Positions 12,447 through 20,453 of a DNA stretch of 64,000 nucleotides are shown here, piece by piece. Below the pieces are notes generated by a model. It did no database searches. It worked only from the letters and a program-made list of their open reading frames with translations, and was not told the origin of the DNA. Positions within the stretch are counted from its first letter, which is position 1. Each line of letters begins with the position of its first letter. The DNA lies in assembly GCF_000768555.3 (NCBI RefSeq), contig NZ_KN293991.1:124001-188000 (forward strand), given 5' to 3'. The stretch comes from Roseovarius mucosus DSM 17069. GTDB taxonomy: Bacteria > Pseudomonadota > Alphaproteobacteria > Rhodobacterales > Rhodobacteraceae. The translations under genes were made by a program, and so were the position numbers.

Positions 12447-13441
12447 CCCGGCAAAAGCCGGTGTTGACCTTGACGGGGGCGCTGGCGCTTGGCGTTGCGA
12501 TCCTGGCCTTTGGTGCCCTGATGCTGGGCCCCTATGCGCTGACACCTGCTGAAACGCTCGCCGCTCTTTTGGGACGCGGGGACAGTCAGGCACAGATCGT
12601 CGTCTGGAACATTCGCCTGCCGCGCGTGGCGGCGGCCATTCTGGTCGGGGCCGCGCTGGCGGCGGCCGGGGCCAGCTATCAGGCGCTCTTTCGCAACCCG
12701 CTTGTCTCGCCCGATATTCTCGGGGTGTCTGCCGGGGCCGGGCTTGGGGCCGTGGCCGGGATCTTTCTGTCGCTGCCGGTGGCGGCGATTCAGGCCTCGG
12801 CCTTTGTCGGGGGCATGGCTGCGGTTGGGGTTGTCACCCTCGTCGCGGCGCTGGTCCGCAATACCGACCGGACGCTGACATTGGTGCTGATCGGGGTCGT
12901 GATCGGCGCATTGGCGGGGGCGGCCACCTCGCTGCTCAAGGTGATGGCCGATCCCTATGACCAATTGCCAGCCATTACCTTTTGGCTGCTGGGTTCTCTC
13001 GCCGCGATCACGACCGAGGATATTCGCCCTGCCCTGCCGCTTGTCCTGCTTGGGCTGGTGCCACTGGTCCTGTTGCGCTGGCGGATCAATGTCCTCAGCC
13101 TCGGCGATGAAGAGGCCCGCGCGCTGGGTGTCGAGGTTGGGCGCACGCGGTTCCTTGTGATCGCGGCCGCCACGCTCATCACCGCGAGCGTCACAGCCCT
13201 CGCTGGGGTCGTGGGCTGGGTCGGCCTTGTCATCCCGCACATCGCGCGGATGCTGGTCGGGCCGGGCTTTGGCCGCCTCTTGCCCACATCGGTCCTGATC
13301 GGCGCGGCCTATCTTCTGATTGTCGATACTGCCGCGCGACTGATGGCCCAGACCGAGGTGCCGTTGGGTATCCTGACCGCCGTGATCGGCGCGCCCTTCT
13401 TTGTCTGGTTGCTGGCGCGCGGGCGGCGGGGCTGGTCATGA
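12419..13441 (+). CDS. FecCD/BtuC-family ABC permease
   Basis: This 340-residue, roughly ten-helix permease has the family signatures IRLPRVAAAILVGAALAAAG and YQALFRNPLVSPDILGVSAG, and the late GWVGLVIPHIARMLVG segment that contacts the ATPase. It works as a homodimer to carry iron chelates or cobalamin across the inner membrane. It starts inside the end of the binding-protein gene and overlaps the ATPase gene by four bases (ATGA), so the three genes form one translationally coupled operon. Confidence 0.93.
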   Translation: MGRGTTAELTRQKPVLTLTGALALGVAILAFGALMLGPYALTPAETLAALLGRGDSQAQIVVWNIRLPRVAAAILVGAALAAAGASYQALFRNPLVSPDILGVSAGAGLGAVAGIFLSLPVAAIQASAFVGGMAAVGVVTLVAALVRNTDRTLTLVLIGVVIGALAGAATSLLKVMADPYDQLPAITFWLLGSLAAITTEDIRPALPLVLLGLVPLVLLRWRINVLSLGDEEARALGVEVGRTRFLVIAAATLITASVTALAGVVGWVGLVIPHIARMLVGPGFGRLLPTSVLIGAAYLLIVDTAARLMAQTEVPLGILTAVIGAPFFVWLLARGRRGWS

Positions 13442-14253
13442 TGCTGCGGGCGCGGGATCTGAGCATCGGCTATGGCGCGGCCGTCGTCGGCACGGGGATC
13501 GGGCTGGACGTGCAGGCCGGTGAGATCCTGTGCCTGCTGGGGCCGAACGGCTGTGGCAAGACCACGCTCTTTCGCACGCTTTTGGGCCTGTTACCGGCGC
13601 GCGCGGGCACGGTCCTGTTGGGGGGCAAGCCGCTTACGGCGCAGGCCCGCGTTGAGATTGCCCGTCAGGTCGCCTATGTCCCGCAGGCCCATGCGCCGCC
13701 CTTTCCCTTTGAGGCGCTCGAAGTGGTGCTGATGGGGCGCACGGCGCGTTTGGGGCTCTTTGGCCAACCGGGGGCGCGGGATCGCGCGGTGGCGCGCGAT
13801 GCGCTGGACCGGCTTGGCATCGGCGCGCTTGCGCATCGCGATTACGCGCGGCTGTCGGGTGGCCAGCGTCAGCTTGTCCTGATTGCGCGCGCATTGGCCC
13901 AAGAGGCGCCCCTGATCGTCATGGACGAACCCACCGCCAGTCTCGATTTCGGAAATCAGGCGCAGGTTCTGGCACAGATTCGCGCGCTCGTGACCGAAGC
14001 GGCCAGCGAGGGCCGCAGTGTCATCCTGTCGACCCATGATCCCGATCAGGCCTTTGCCCTGGGCGCCCGCGTTGTGGTGATGAAGGACGGGCGCATCTTT
14101 GCCCAAGGGGATGCCGACGCGGCGCTGACCAGCGCCACGCTCAGCGCGGTCTACGGGATCGACATCACGGTCGAGACGACGTCATCGGGGCGCAAGGTGT
14201 GCCTGCCGTCGCTGCGGCACGCCCGCACCACCGCCCCTCAATTCGCGGAATAG
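13438..14253 (+). CDS. FecE/BtuD-family ABC ATPase
   Basis: This 271-residue ATPase energises the preceding FecCD-type permease. Walker A is GPNGCGKTT (about residues 34-42), the signature loop is LSGGQRQL, and Walker B with D-loop is LIVMDEPTASLD; the switch histidine follows in STHDPDQA. It is the last gene of the importer operon. Its 3' end overlaps the convergent aminotransferase gene by 16 bases, so there is no room for a terminator between them. Confidence 0.94.
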   Translation: MMLRARDLSIGYGAAVVGTGIGLDVQAGEILCLLGPNGCGKTTLFRTLLGLLPARAGTVLLGGKPLTAQARVEIARQVAYVPQAHAPPFPFEALEVVLMGRTARLGLFGQPGARDRAVARDALDRLGIGALAHRDYARLSGGQRQLVLIARALAQEAPLIVMDEPTASLDFGNQAQVLAQIRALVTEAASEGRSVILSTHDPDQAFALGARVVVMKDGRIFAQGDADAALTSATLSAVYGIDITVETTSSGRKVCLPSLRHARTTAPQFAE

Positions 14254-15101
14254 GCCCAATCCCAATAGAGTTGACGCACCTTTTCAGTGATGGAGCCGGG
14301 TTTGTATTGCGTGTCCTCAAAGGCCGAGACGGGTGTGACCTTCATCAGGTTGCCGGACAGGAACACCTCGTCCGCCGCGTGAAAATCGTCGAAGGTCATC
14401 ACGGTTTCATGCACCTCGATCCCCGCGCGGCGCAGGTTCTCGATATGCCGCGCGCGGGTGATCCCGGCCAGAAACGTGCCATTGGGGATGGGTGTGAACA
14501 CCGCGCCATCCTTGACGGCAAAGACATTGGCGGTCGCGGTTTCCGCCACATTGCCCAGCGCATCCGCGACCAGCGCATTGCCAAAGCCACGCCCGCGCGC
14601 CTCTTTCAGCATCCGTGCATTGTTGGGATAAAGGCATCCCGCCTTGGCATTGACCACCGCATCCTCGAGCACCGGACGCCGAAACCGTGTGCGGCAGAGC
14701 GTCGTGCTGAACCCCTCTGGCGGCATCGGAATTTCCTCAAGGCTGATGGCGAAACCGGTGGCGCCCTCCTTGGGCACGATCCCCAGGTCGCCCCCTTCGA
14801 GCGCCCAATACATCGGCCGGATATACACCGCCGCCTCCTTGGGATAGGCGCGCAACCCCTCCCAGACGATCTCGACCATATCCGCCGCTTCGACGGTCGG
14901 CGTGATCATCAGCGCACGGGCCGAGGCATTGACGCGGGCGCAATGCTTGGCCAGATCCGGGGCAATGCCATCGACATAGCGCGCGCCGTCAAACACCGTC
15001 GTGCCGAGCCATGCGCCATGGTCCGCCGCCCGGATCACCGCCGGGTCGCCCGCCTGCCATGACCCGTTGAAATATGTGCGAATATTCGTGCCCGTCGCCA
15101 T
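14238..15101 (-). CDS. Class IV PLP aminotransferase (branched-chain amino acid aminotransferase-like)
   Basis: This 287-residue enzyme belongs to the fold-type IV aminotransferases. The PLP-binding lysine should be Lys153 (VVNAKAGCLYPNNARML) and the ring-nitrogen glutamate Glu187 in NVAETATANVF. It most resembles IlvE-like branched-chain aminotransferases, which transfer an amino group between 2-oxoglutarate and leucine, isoleucine or valine. Related proteins handle D-amino acids or 4-amino-4-deoxychorismate, so the exact substrate is open. A strong AGGAGAGG precedes the ATG. A second class IV enzyme lies 0.6 kb further along the same strand. Confidence 0.85.
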   Translation of the reverse strand: MATGTNIRTYFNGSWQAGDPAVIRAADHGAWLGTTVFDGARYVDGIAPDLAKHCARVNASARALMITPTVEAADMVEIVWEGLRAYPKEAAVYIRPMYWALEGGDLGIVPKEGATGFAISLEEIPMPPEGFSTTLCRTRFRRPVLEDAVVNAKAGCLYPNNARMLKEARGRGFGNALVADALGNVAETATANVFAVKDGAVFTPIPNGTFLAGITRARHIENLRRAGIEVHETVMTFDDFHAADEVFLSGNLMKVTPVSAFEDTQYKPGSITEKVRQLYWDWAYSAN

Positions 15102-15157
15102 CTGCGCGCCCTCTCCTGATACGATGAGCGCAGCCTAGGCCCTGCGCGACGGATCGT

Positions 15158-15649
15158 CTAGCCCTCTGCCGGGGCGTGTGACAAAAGCTCTTTCAAATCA
15201 ATGGGATAATTGACCATAGCCAGATTGCCCGCCGCATCCCGTGGCCATTCGGATTCGGGACGGTCGCGGTAGAGCTCCACACCATTGCCATCCGGGTCAC
15301 TGACATAAATCGCCTCACTTACCCCGTGATCCGCAGCCCCCTCGATCGTGACTCCGGCCCGGATCACCCGGCGCAGGGCATCGGCCAGTTGCGCCCGGTC
15401 GGGATAGAGAAAGGCGGTGTGATAGAGGCCCGTGTGCCCCCTGGGTGCAGGCGTGCCGCCAAGGCTCTCCCAGGTATTCAGGCCAAGGTGGTGATGATAG
15501 CCCCCCGCCGACAGGAACGCCGCCCGGGTGCCGAATCTCTGTTGCAGTTCAAAGCCGAGCACACCGGAATAAAATCCGATGGCGCGGTCCAGATCGGCCA
15601 CTTTCAGATGCACATGGCCGATACGGGCCTCAGGGTGAACGGGGGTCAT
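15158..15649 (-). CDS. VOC-family (glyoxalase/dioxygenase fold) protein
   Basis: This 163-residue protein has the paired beta-alpha-beta-beta-beta modules of the vicinal oxygen chelate superfamily. Metal-ligand candidates are the His of GHVHLKVADLDRAIGFY, the His of GLYHTAFL and the Glu of DPDGNGVELYRDRP. The pattern is close to catechol 2,3-dioxygenase-type proteins, but the substrate is unknown. I preferred the ATG at 15649, which has GGAG seven bases upstream, over a TTG four codons earlier. It is transcribed away from the dat operon, with 96 bases between them. Confidence 0.8.
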   Translation of the reverse strand: MTPVHPEARIGHVHLKVADLDRAIGFYSGVLGFELQQRFGTRAAFLSAGGYHHHLGLNTWESLGGTPAPRGHTGLYHTAFLYPDRAQLADALRRVIRAGVTIEGAADHGVSEAIYVSDPDGNGVELYRDRPESEWPRDAAGNLAMVNYPIDLKELLSHAPAEG

Positions 15650-15745
15650 TTGCGGCTCCAATCTTGGGTTTTCCCCAAGATGGCCGCAACCGCCCCCGCG
15701 CTCAATTCCCCGATTCTGCCCAGCTTCTGTGCAGAAATGCGCGGC

Positions 15746-16606
15746 TCAAACTGCCGCTTTCAGGCTCTCGTCCAGATAGATTTCGCGCAACCGCGCGGCA
15801 ACCCGCCCCGGCGTGCCATCGCCCAAGGTCGCGCCGTCAATCTCGACCACCGGCATGACAAAGGCGCTGGCCGAGGTCACAAAGGCCTCGTCCGCCACCT
15901 TGGCCTCGTCAATCGTGAAGGCGCGTTCCTCGACCTCCATCTGCGCCTCGCGGGCAAAGCGCAGCACCGCGGCGCGGGTGATCCCGTGCAGGATGTCGTT
16001 GGACAATTGCCGCGTGATGATGCGGTTGCCCTTGACGATATAGGCGTTGTTGCTGGTGCCTTCGGTCACATGACCGTCCTCGACCATCCAGGCATCGTCG
16101 CATCCGGCCTTCTTGGCCATCATCTTGCCCATCGAGGGATAGAGAAGCTGCACCGTCTTGATGTCCCGCCGACCCCAGCGAATATCCTCGATGCTGATGA
16201 CCTTGATCCCGGTCTTGGCCACCGGATTCTCTGCCAGGCCCGGCTTGGACTGGGTAAAGAGCACCAGCGTCGGCTCGGTCGTTTCGGCGTTCGGGAACAC
16301 GAAATCGCGGTCGCCGTCGCTGCCGCGCGTGACCTGAAGATAGACCAGACCATCGGTGATGTCGTTGGCGCGGACCAATTCGCGGTGAATCTCCAAGAGA
16401 TCGTCGAATGCCGCCGGTTTCTTCATGTCGAGCTCATTCAGCGACCGCTCCAGCCGCGCCAGATGCCCGCCGAAATCAATCAGCTTGCCGCCCAGCACGC
16501 TTGTCACCTCGTAAACGCCGTCAGCCATCAGAAACCCCCGGTCGAAAATCGAAACGGTGGCCTCGGTTTCCGGCAGATACTTGCCGTTTACATAGACAGT
16601 GCGCAT
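15746..16606 (-). CDS. dat: D-amino-acid aminotransferase
   Basis: This 286-residue class IV PLP enzyme closely follows Bacillus D-amino-acid transaminase: DRGFLMADGVYEV near the N-terminus, EDIRWGRRDIKTVQLL with the PLP lysine at Lys150, and VTEGTSNNAYIV with Glu182. It moves the amino group of D-alanine and other D-amino acids to 2-oxoglutarate, giving D-glutamate. It lies four bases after dgcA in the same operon, so its D-glutamate product would feed straight into the DgcN/DgcA route (inference). The ATG at 16606 follows GGGGATGAG. In-frame upstream codons would overlap dgcA and are not needed. Confidence 0.9.
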   Translation of the reverse strand: MRTVYVNGKYLPETEATVSIFDRGFLMADGVYEVTSVLGGKLIDFGGHLARLERSLNELDMKKPAAFDDLLEIHRELVRANDITDGLVYLQVTRGSDGDRDFVFPNAETTEPTLVLFTQSKPGLAENPVAKTGIKVISIEDIRWGRRDIKTVQLLYPSMGKMMAKKAGCDDAWMVEDGHVTEGTSNNAYIVKGNRIITRQLSNDILHGITRAAVLRFAREAQMEVEERAFTIDEAKVADEAFVTSASAFVMPVVEIDGATLGDGTPGRVAARLREIYLDESLKAAV

Positions 16607-16610
16607 GGTC

Positions 16611-17576
16611 TCATCCCCATAGTTCTGGCCGTGGCGGATGCACGCCCGCGGCATCGAAAATCAAAGCATTCTCGCGGTCTTCGGCCAGAAGCAGCGGGCC
16701 GTCAAGGTCTGTCACCATCGCCCCTTGGGCTACAAGCGTCGCAGGCGCCATGGCAAGCGAGCTTCCGACCATGCAGCCGACCATGATTCCATAGCCCTCG
16801 GCGCGCGCGGCATCGCGCAGCGCCAGCGCCTCGGTCAGACCGCCGGTCTTGTCCAGTTTGATGTTGACCACATCGTATTTGCCCTTGAGCTTGGGCAGGC
16901 TGGCGCGGTCATGGCAGGATTCGTCGGCACAGACCGGAACGGGCCGCGCCATGCCGATCAGCGCCTCATCCGCGCCTGCGGGCAGCGGTTGCTCGACCAG
17001 CGCCACGCCAAGCCGCACCAGATGCGGGGCGAGATCGGCATAGACCGCCGCACTCCACCCTTCATTGGCATCGACGATGATCTTGGCCTGTGGCGCGCCG
17101 CGTCGGACGGCCTCTAGCCGGGGCATGTCATCCGGCGTGCCCAGCTTGATCTTGAGCAAGGGGCGATGCGCGTGTTTCGCGGCCTGCGCCTGCATCGCCT
17201 CGGGTGTGTCGAGCGACAGCGTATAGGCCGTGATCTCGGGCCCCGGCGCGGGCAGCCCGGCCAGATCCCAGACACGGCACCCCGCGCGCTTGGCCTCGAG
17301 ATCCCAGAGCGCGCAATCCACCGCGTTGCGCGCCGCCCCAGCCGGCAAGAGATCATAGAGCGCGGCGCGCGTCACCGTCCCCGTCAGCCCCTCGATCTGC
17401 GCCGTCACGCTCTCGAGTGTTTCGTCGTAACGGGCGTAGGGCACGCATTCGCCCCAGCCTGTCACGCCGCCCTCGGTTATCCGCACGGTCAAGACCTTGG
17501 CCTCGGTCCGCGATCCCCGGCTTATGGTGAACACCTGCGCCAGTCGGAACACATCCCGTGTCACATCAATCTGCAA
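16611..17576 (-). CDS. dgcA: N-acetyl-D-glutamate racemase (enolase-superfamily epimerase)
   Basis: This 321-residue protein has the muconate-lactonising subgroup layout: catalytic Lys142 and Lys144 (LKIKLG), metal ligands Asp169 (IIVDANEGW), Glu195 (LVEQPLP) and Asp218 (CADESCHD), and the opposite catalytic Lys240 (VNIKLDKTGGL). By sequence alone it could be called an L-Ala-D/L-Glu dipeptide epimerase. Its place directly after dgcN identifies it more specifically as DgcA, which converts N-acetyl-D-glutamate to N-acetyl-L-glutamate. The start is a TTG, preceded by AAAGGGG at good spacing; no ATG or GTG fits as well. It is the middle gene of dgcN-dgcA-dat. Confidence 0.85.
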   Translation of the reverse strand: MQIDVTRDVFRLAQVFTISRGSRTEAKVLTVRITEGGVTGWGECVPYARYDETLESVTAQIEGLTGTVTRAALYDLLPAGAARNAVDCALWDLEAKRAGCRVWDLAGLPAPGPEITAYTLSLDTPEAMQAQAAKHAHRPLLKIKLGTPDDMPRLEAVRRGAPQAKIIVDANEGWSAAVYADLAPHLVRLGVALVEQPLPAGADEALIGMARPVPVCADESCHDRASLPKLKGKYDVVNIKLDKTGGLTEALALRDAARAEGYGIMVGCMVGSSLAMAPATLVAQGAMVTDLDGPLLLAEDRENALIFDAAGVHPPRPELWG

Positions 17577-17606
17577 GGCCGTCCCCTTTCATCGTTCTTT
17601 GAATAC

Positions 17607-18608
17607 TCAAATCGCGGCCAAGGCAGCCACCAGCGGCGCGGACCCGAACCGATAGGGATCGGTTGCGGGCAATCCCATCTCGGCCTCGACACGGGCCAGA
17701 TAGGCGCGCGCGTCTTCCTCGGTCATATGCTGGGTATTGACCGAAACGCCCACCACCTGACAGGCGGGGTTGGCGATCCGCGCGATGGGCAGCGCCATGT
17801 CGCGCAACGCCTCGAGCGTGGGCGGCGTGTAGTCGGGCAGGCCGCGCATATGAGCGCGTGTCGGCTCGTGACACAGGATCAGCGCATCGGGCTGACCGCC
17901 ATGGATAAGCGCCATCGTCACCCCGGAAAAGGACACGTGAAAGAGGCTGCCCTGCCCCTCGATCAGGTCCCAGTGGTCGGGATCATTATCCGGCGTCAGC
18001 CATTCCACCGAACCGGCCATGAAATCCGCGACGACCGCATCGAGCGGCACGCCATCGCCGGTGATGAGGATCCCGGTCTGGCCGGTCGCCCGGAATGTGG
18101 CCTTCATGCCTGCGGCGATCATCTCGCGCTCCATCGCCATGGCGGTATACATCTTGCCCACAGAGCAATCCGTACCCACGGCCAAACAGCGCTTGCCGGT
18201 GCGTTTCTTGCCATCCGCGATGGGATATTTCACCGATGGCACCCGCACATCATGCAGTTTGCGCCCTGTCGCCTCGGCCACCGCGCGCAGATCCGCCTCG
18301 TCGCGCAAGAGGTTGTGCAGGCCTGCCGCCAGATCGAACCCTTCTTCCAGCGCCGCCACCAGCACCTTTTTCCAGGCTTGGCTGATGATGCCGCCCCGAT
18401 TGGCCACGCCGATGACCACGGTCTTGACGCCTGCCGCCTTGGCCTCGGCCAGCGTCATGTCGGGCAGACCCAGATCGGCACCGCAACCGGGCAGGCGGAA
18501 TTGACCCAAGGCATTGTCGGGCCGCCAGTCACGGATGCCAATGGCGACCTTGGCCGCCAGCATGTCGGGCGCATCGCCCAGGAACAACAGATAGGGGGTC
18601 TCGATCAT
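17607..18608 (-). CDS. dgcN: D-glutamate N-acetyltransferase (DUF1611)
   Basis: This 333-residue DUF1611-family protein has an N-terminal Rossmann-like half and a C-terminal P-loop half, with a Walker A-like GTDCSVGK at residues 145-152. Characterised members (DgcN) acetylate D-glutamate to N-acetyl-D-glutamate. It is the first gene of an operon with dgcA (30 bases downstream) and dat, a combination that lets cells use D-glutamate and other D-amino acids. The ATG follows AAAGGATG. The promoter should lie in the A/T-rich divergent region shared with malyl-CoA lyase, which also holds an inverted repeat. The function is carried over from the family; the neighbours support it. Confidence 0.85.
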   Translation of the reverse strand: MIETPYLLFLGDAPDMLAAKVAIGIRDWRPDNALGQFRLPGCGADLGLPDMTLAEAKAAGVKTVVIGVANRGGIISQAWKKVLVAALEEGFDLAAGLHNLLRDEADLRAVAEATGRKLHDVRVPSVKYPIADGKKRTGKRCLAVGTDCSVGKMYTAMAMEREMIAAGMKATFRATGQTGILITGDGVPLDAVVADFMAGSVEWLTPDNDPDHWDLIEGQGSLFHVSFSGVTMALIHGGQPDALILCHEPTRAHMRGLPDYTPPTLEALRDMALPIARIANPACQVVGVSVNTQHMTEEDARAYLARVEAEMGLPATDPYRFGSAPLVAALAAI

Positions 18609-18695
18609 GGCACATCCTTTCGCTATAGCTTGGCGACAGTTTCCAACGAATTCTTTGTGATTTTCTGTTTGATTTCATGTAATCCATATAATTTC

Positions 18696-18718
18696 CACAT
18701 ATTCCTTCGACATATGTG
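18696..18718. promoter_or_regulatory. Inverted repeat in the dgcN-mcl1 intergenic region
   Basis: CACATAT and ATATGTG form a perfect 7-base inverted repeat separated by nine bases, within an unusually A/T-rich 110-base stretch. It lies about 90 bases upstream of dgcN and about 140 upstream of mcl1. Its size suits an operator for a dimeric helix-turn-helix regulator of the dgc operon, but no regulator gene is adjacent. Confidence 0.45.
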
Positions 18719-18796
18719 ACGGTTATTCGAATTTTCTTCACTATGCTTTTTCTTCACGCACCCGGTGCGCCGGGAAAACCGCCTTGCAGAGCCTCG

Positions 18797-18836
18797 CGCA
18801 ATTTCATAACCACAGCCGCGATAATCCCGCAATTTC
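18797..18836 (+). promoter_or_regulatory. Direct repeats upstream of malyl-CoA lyase
   Basis: CGCAATTTC occurs twice, at 18797-18805 and 18828-18836, with a 31-base period, about three helical turns. The copies lie just upstream of mcl1 and could be paired regulator or promoter elements. Evidence is limited to the repeat itself. Confidence 0.3.
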
Positions 18837-18860
18837 CTTATGTAACGGAGCCACTCGCCC

Positions 18861-19820
18861 ATGAGCTTTCGCCTGCAACCGCCCGCCCCTGCCCGCCCGA
18901 ACCGCTGCCAGCTTTTTGGCCCCGGTTCCAACACCAAACTGTTCGAAAAAATGGCGGCCTCGGCGGCGGATGTGGTGAATATCGACCTTGAGGATTCCGT
19001 TGCCCCCTCGGACAAGGACATCGCCCGCAAGAATACCATCGAGGCGATCAATACCGTGGATTGGGGCAAAAAAACCCTTTCGGTGCGGATCAACAGCCTC
19101 GATTCTCCGTTCTGGTATCGCGATGTGGTGGACCTGCTCGAAAACGCGGGCGAGCGGCTGGATCAGATCATGATCCCCAAGGTTGGCTGCGGCGCGGATA
19201 TCTATGCCGTGGATGCGCTCGTCACCGCCATCGAGGCCGCGAAGGGCCGGAAAAAGCGGATCGCCTTTGAGGTGATCATCGAATCCGCCGCTGGTATCGC
19301 CCATGTCGAGGAAATCGCCGCCGCCTCGCCCCGGCTTGAGGCGATGAGCCTGGGTGCCGCAGATTTCGCGGCCTCAATGGGGATGCAGACCACCGGCATC
19401 GGTGGCACGCAAGAGGATTACTATATGCTGCGCGAGGGCCAGCGTTATTGGTCCGACCCGTGGCATTGGGCACAGACCGCCATTGTCGCCGCCTGCCGTA
19501 CCCATGGGCTCTTGCCGGTCGATGGCCCTTTTGGCGATTTCTCGGATGATGAGGGTTTTCGCGCGCAGGCGCGGCGCTCGGCCACACTTGGTATGGTGGG
19601 CAAATGGGCGATTCACCCCAAGCAGATCGCGCTTGCCAACGAGATTTTCACGCCCTCCGAAGCGGCCGTGCAAGAGGCCCGCGAAATCCTGAAGGCGATG
19701 GAAGAGGCCAAGGCGCGCGGCGAAGGGGCCACCACCTACAAGGGTCGCCTTGTCGATATCGCCTCGATCAAACAGGCCGAAGTGATCGTCAAACAATCCG
19801 AGATGATCGCAGGTCAGTAA
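18861..19820 (+). CDS. mcl1: L-malyl-CoA/beta-methylmalyl-CoA lyase
   Basis: This 319-residue CitE-like enzyme is nearly identical in layout to the Rhodobacter sphaeroides protein, including the MSFRLQP start and the SMGMQTTGIGGTQE segment. Probable Mg2+ ligands are Glu141 (EVIIESAAGI) and Asp168 (LGAADFAAS), and Arg76 is the conserved substrate arginine. It cleaves beta-methylmalyl-CoA to propionyl-CoA and glyoxylate, and condenses or cleaves L-malyl-CoA. It is a key step of the ethylmalonyl-CoA pathway for acetate assimilation. It is divergent from the dgcN operon and followed by a bidirectional terminator. Confidence 0.95.
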   Translation: MSFRLQPPAPARPNRCQLFGPGSNTKLFEKMAASAADVVNIDLEDSVAPSDKDIARKNTIEAINTVDWGKKTLSVRINSLDSPFWYRDVVDLLENAGERLDQIMIPKVGCGADIYAVDALVTAIEAAKGRKKRIAFEVIIESAAGIAHVEEIAAASPRLEAMSLGAADFAASMGMQTTGIGGTQEDYYMLREGQRYWSDPWHWAQTAIVAACRTHGLLPVDGPFGDFSDDEGFRAQARRSATLGMVGKWAIHPKQIALANEIFTPSEAAVQEAREILKAMEEAKARGEGATTYKGRLVDIASIKQAEVIVKQSEMIAGQ

Positions 19821-19828
19821 AACAACAG

Positions 19829-19853
19829 AGGGCGGTCCAGTGGGCCGCCCTTA
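19829..19853. terminator. Bidirectional terminator between mcl1 and the Smr gene
   Basis: AGGGCGGTCC pairs with GGGCCGCCCT (one G-T wobble) around a 3-base loop and is followed by TTAT. It lies between two convergent genes and overlaps the stop codon of the minus-strand gene, so it may serve both. Confidence 0.75.
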
Positions 19854-20453
19854 TCTCTGCCGCCGCAGATAGACGTAATAGGCCCCGCCGCCGCCATGTT
19901 TCAGATGCGCCTCGGTGATCTGCAAAACCAGCGCGGCCAGCGGCGGCATCCGCAGCCATTGCGGCACGTTGTGGCGCAACACGCCGTGCCGCACCGGGAT
20001 CGGCCCGCCGGTGTCGCGATCCTTGCCCTTGCCTGTCACCACCAGCACCAGCCGCAACCCCGCCGCATGGGACCGCAGGATAAACCCGGTCAGTGCCGGA
20101 TGCGCGCGGTCCATGGTCATGCCGTGCAGGTCGATCTTGGCCTCGGGGATCAGCTTGCCGCGCTTCATCCGGTGAAACGCCTTCTTGTCCATCTGCACGG
20201 GGGCTGTGGCCACCCGCTCGGAGAGGCCGGGCAAGACATCATGCGCGGGAGGCGCGCCCGCTGCCTTCTGCCCGATCTGGAAATCCTCGATGCGGGGCGT
20301 GGGCGGGGCGCTGCGCGGGTTGCGGATCATCGGTTCGGGCTGCGGCGCAGGCGCAGGCACGCGCGCTGCGGCCTCGGGACGGATGCGTTGTGCGGTGCGC
20401 GCCACCTGTTGCCAGAGTTCCAGCTCTTCGGGCCGGACACGCCGGCGGCTCAC
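19851..20453 (-). CDS. Smr-domain protein
   Basis: This 200-residue protein has a variable, proline-rich N-terminal half and a C-terminal Smr domain (about 100-200). The domain carries the signature DLHGMT, the VTGKGKD loop and a glycine-rich HGGGGAYYVYLRR end. Smr domains nick or bind structured nucleic acids; many act on RNA or stalled ribosomes. The precise role here is unknown. Its start overlaps the stop of mltA by four bases (ATGA), placing it last in the operon Tim44-like/mltA/smr. Confidence 0.88.
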   Translation of the reverse strand: MSRRRVRPEELELWQQVARTAQRIRPEAAARVPAPAPQPEPMIRNPRSAPPTPRIEDFQIGQKAAGAPPAHDVLPGLSERVATAPVQMDKKAFHRMKRGKLIPEAKIDLHGMTMDRAHPALTGFILRSHAAGLRLVLVVTGKGKDRDTGGPIPVRHGVLRHNVPQWLRMPPLAALVLQITEAHLKHGGGGAYYVYLRRQR

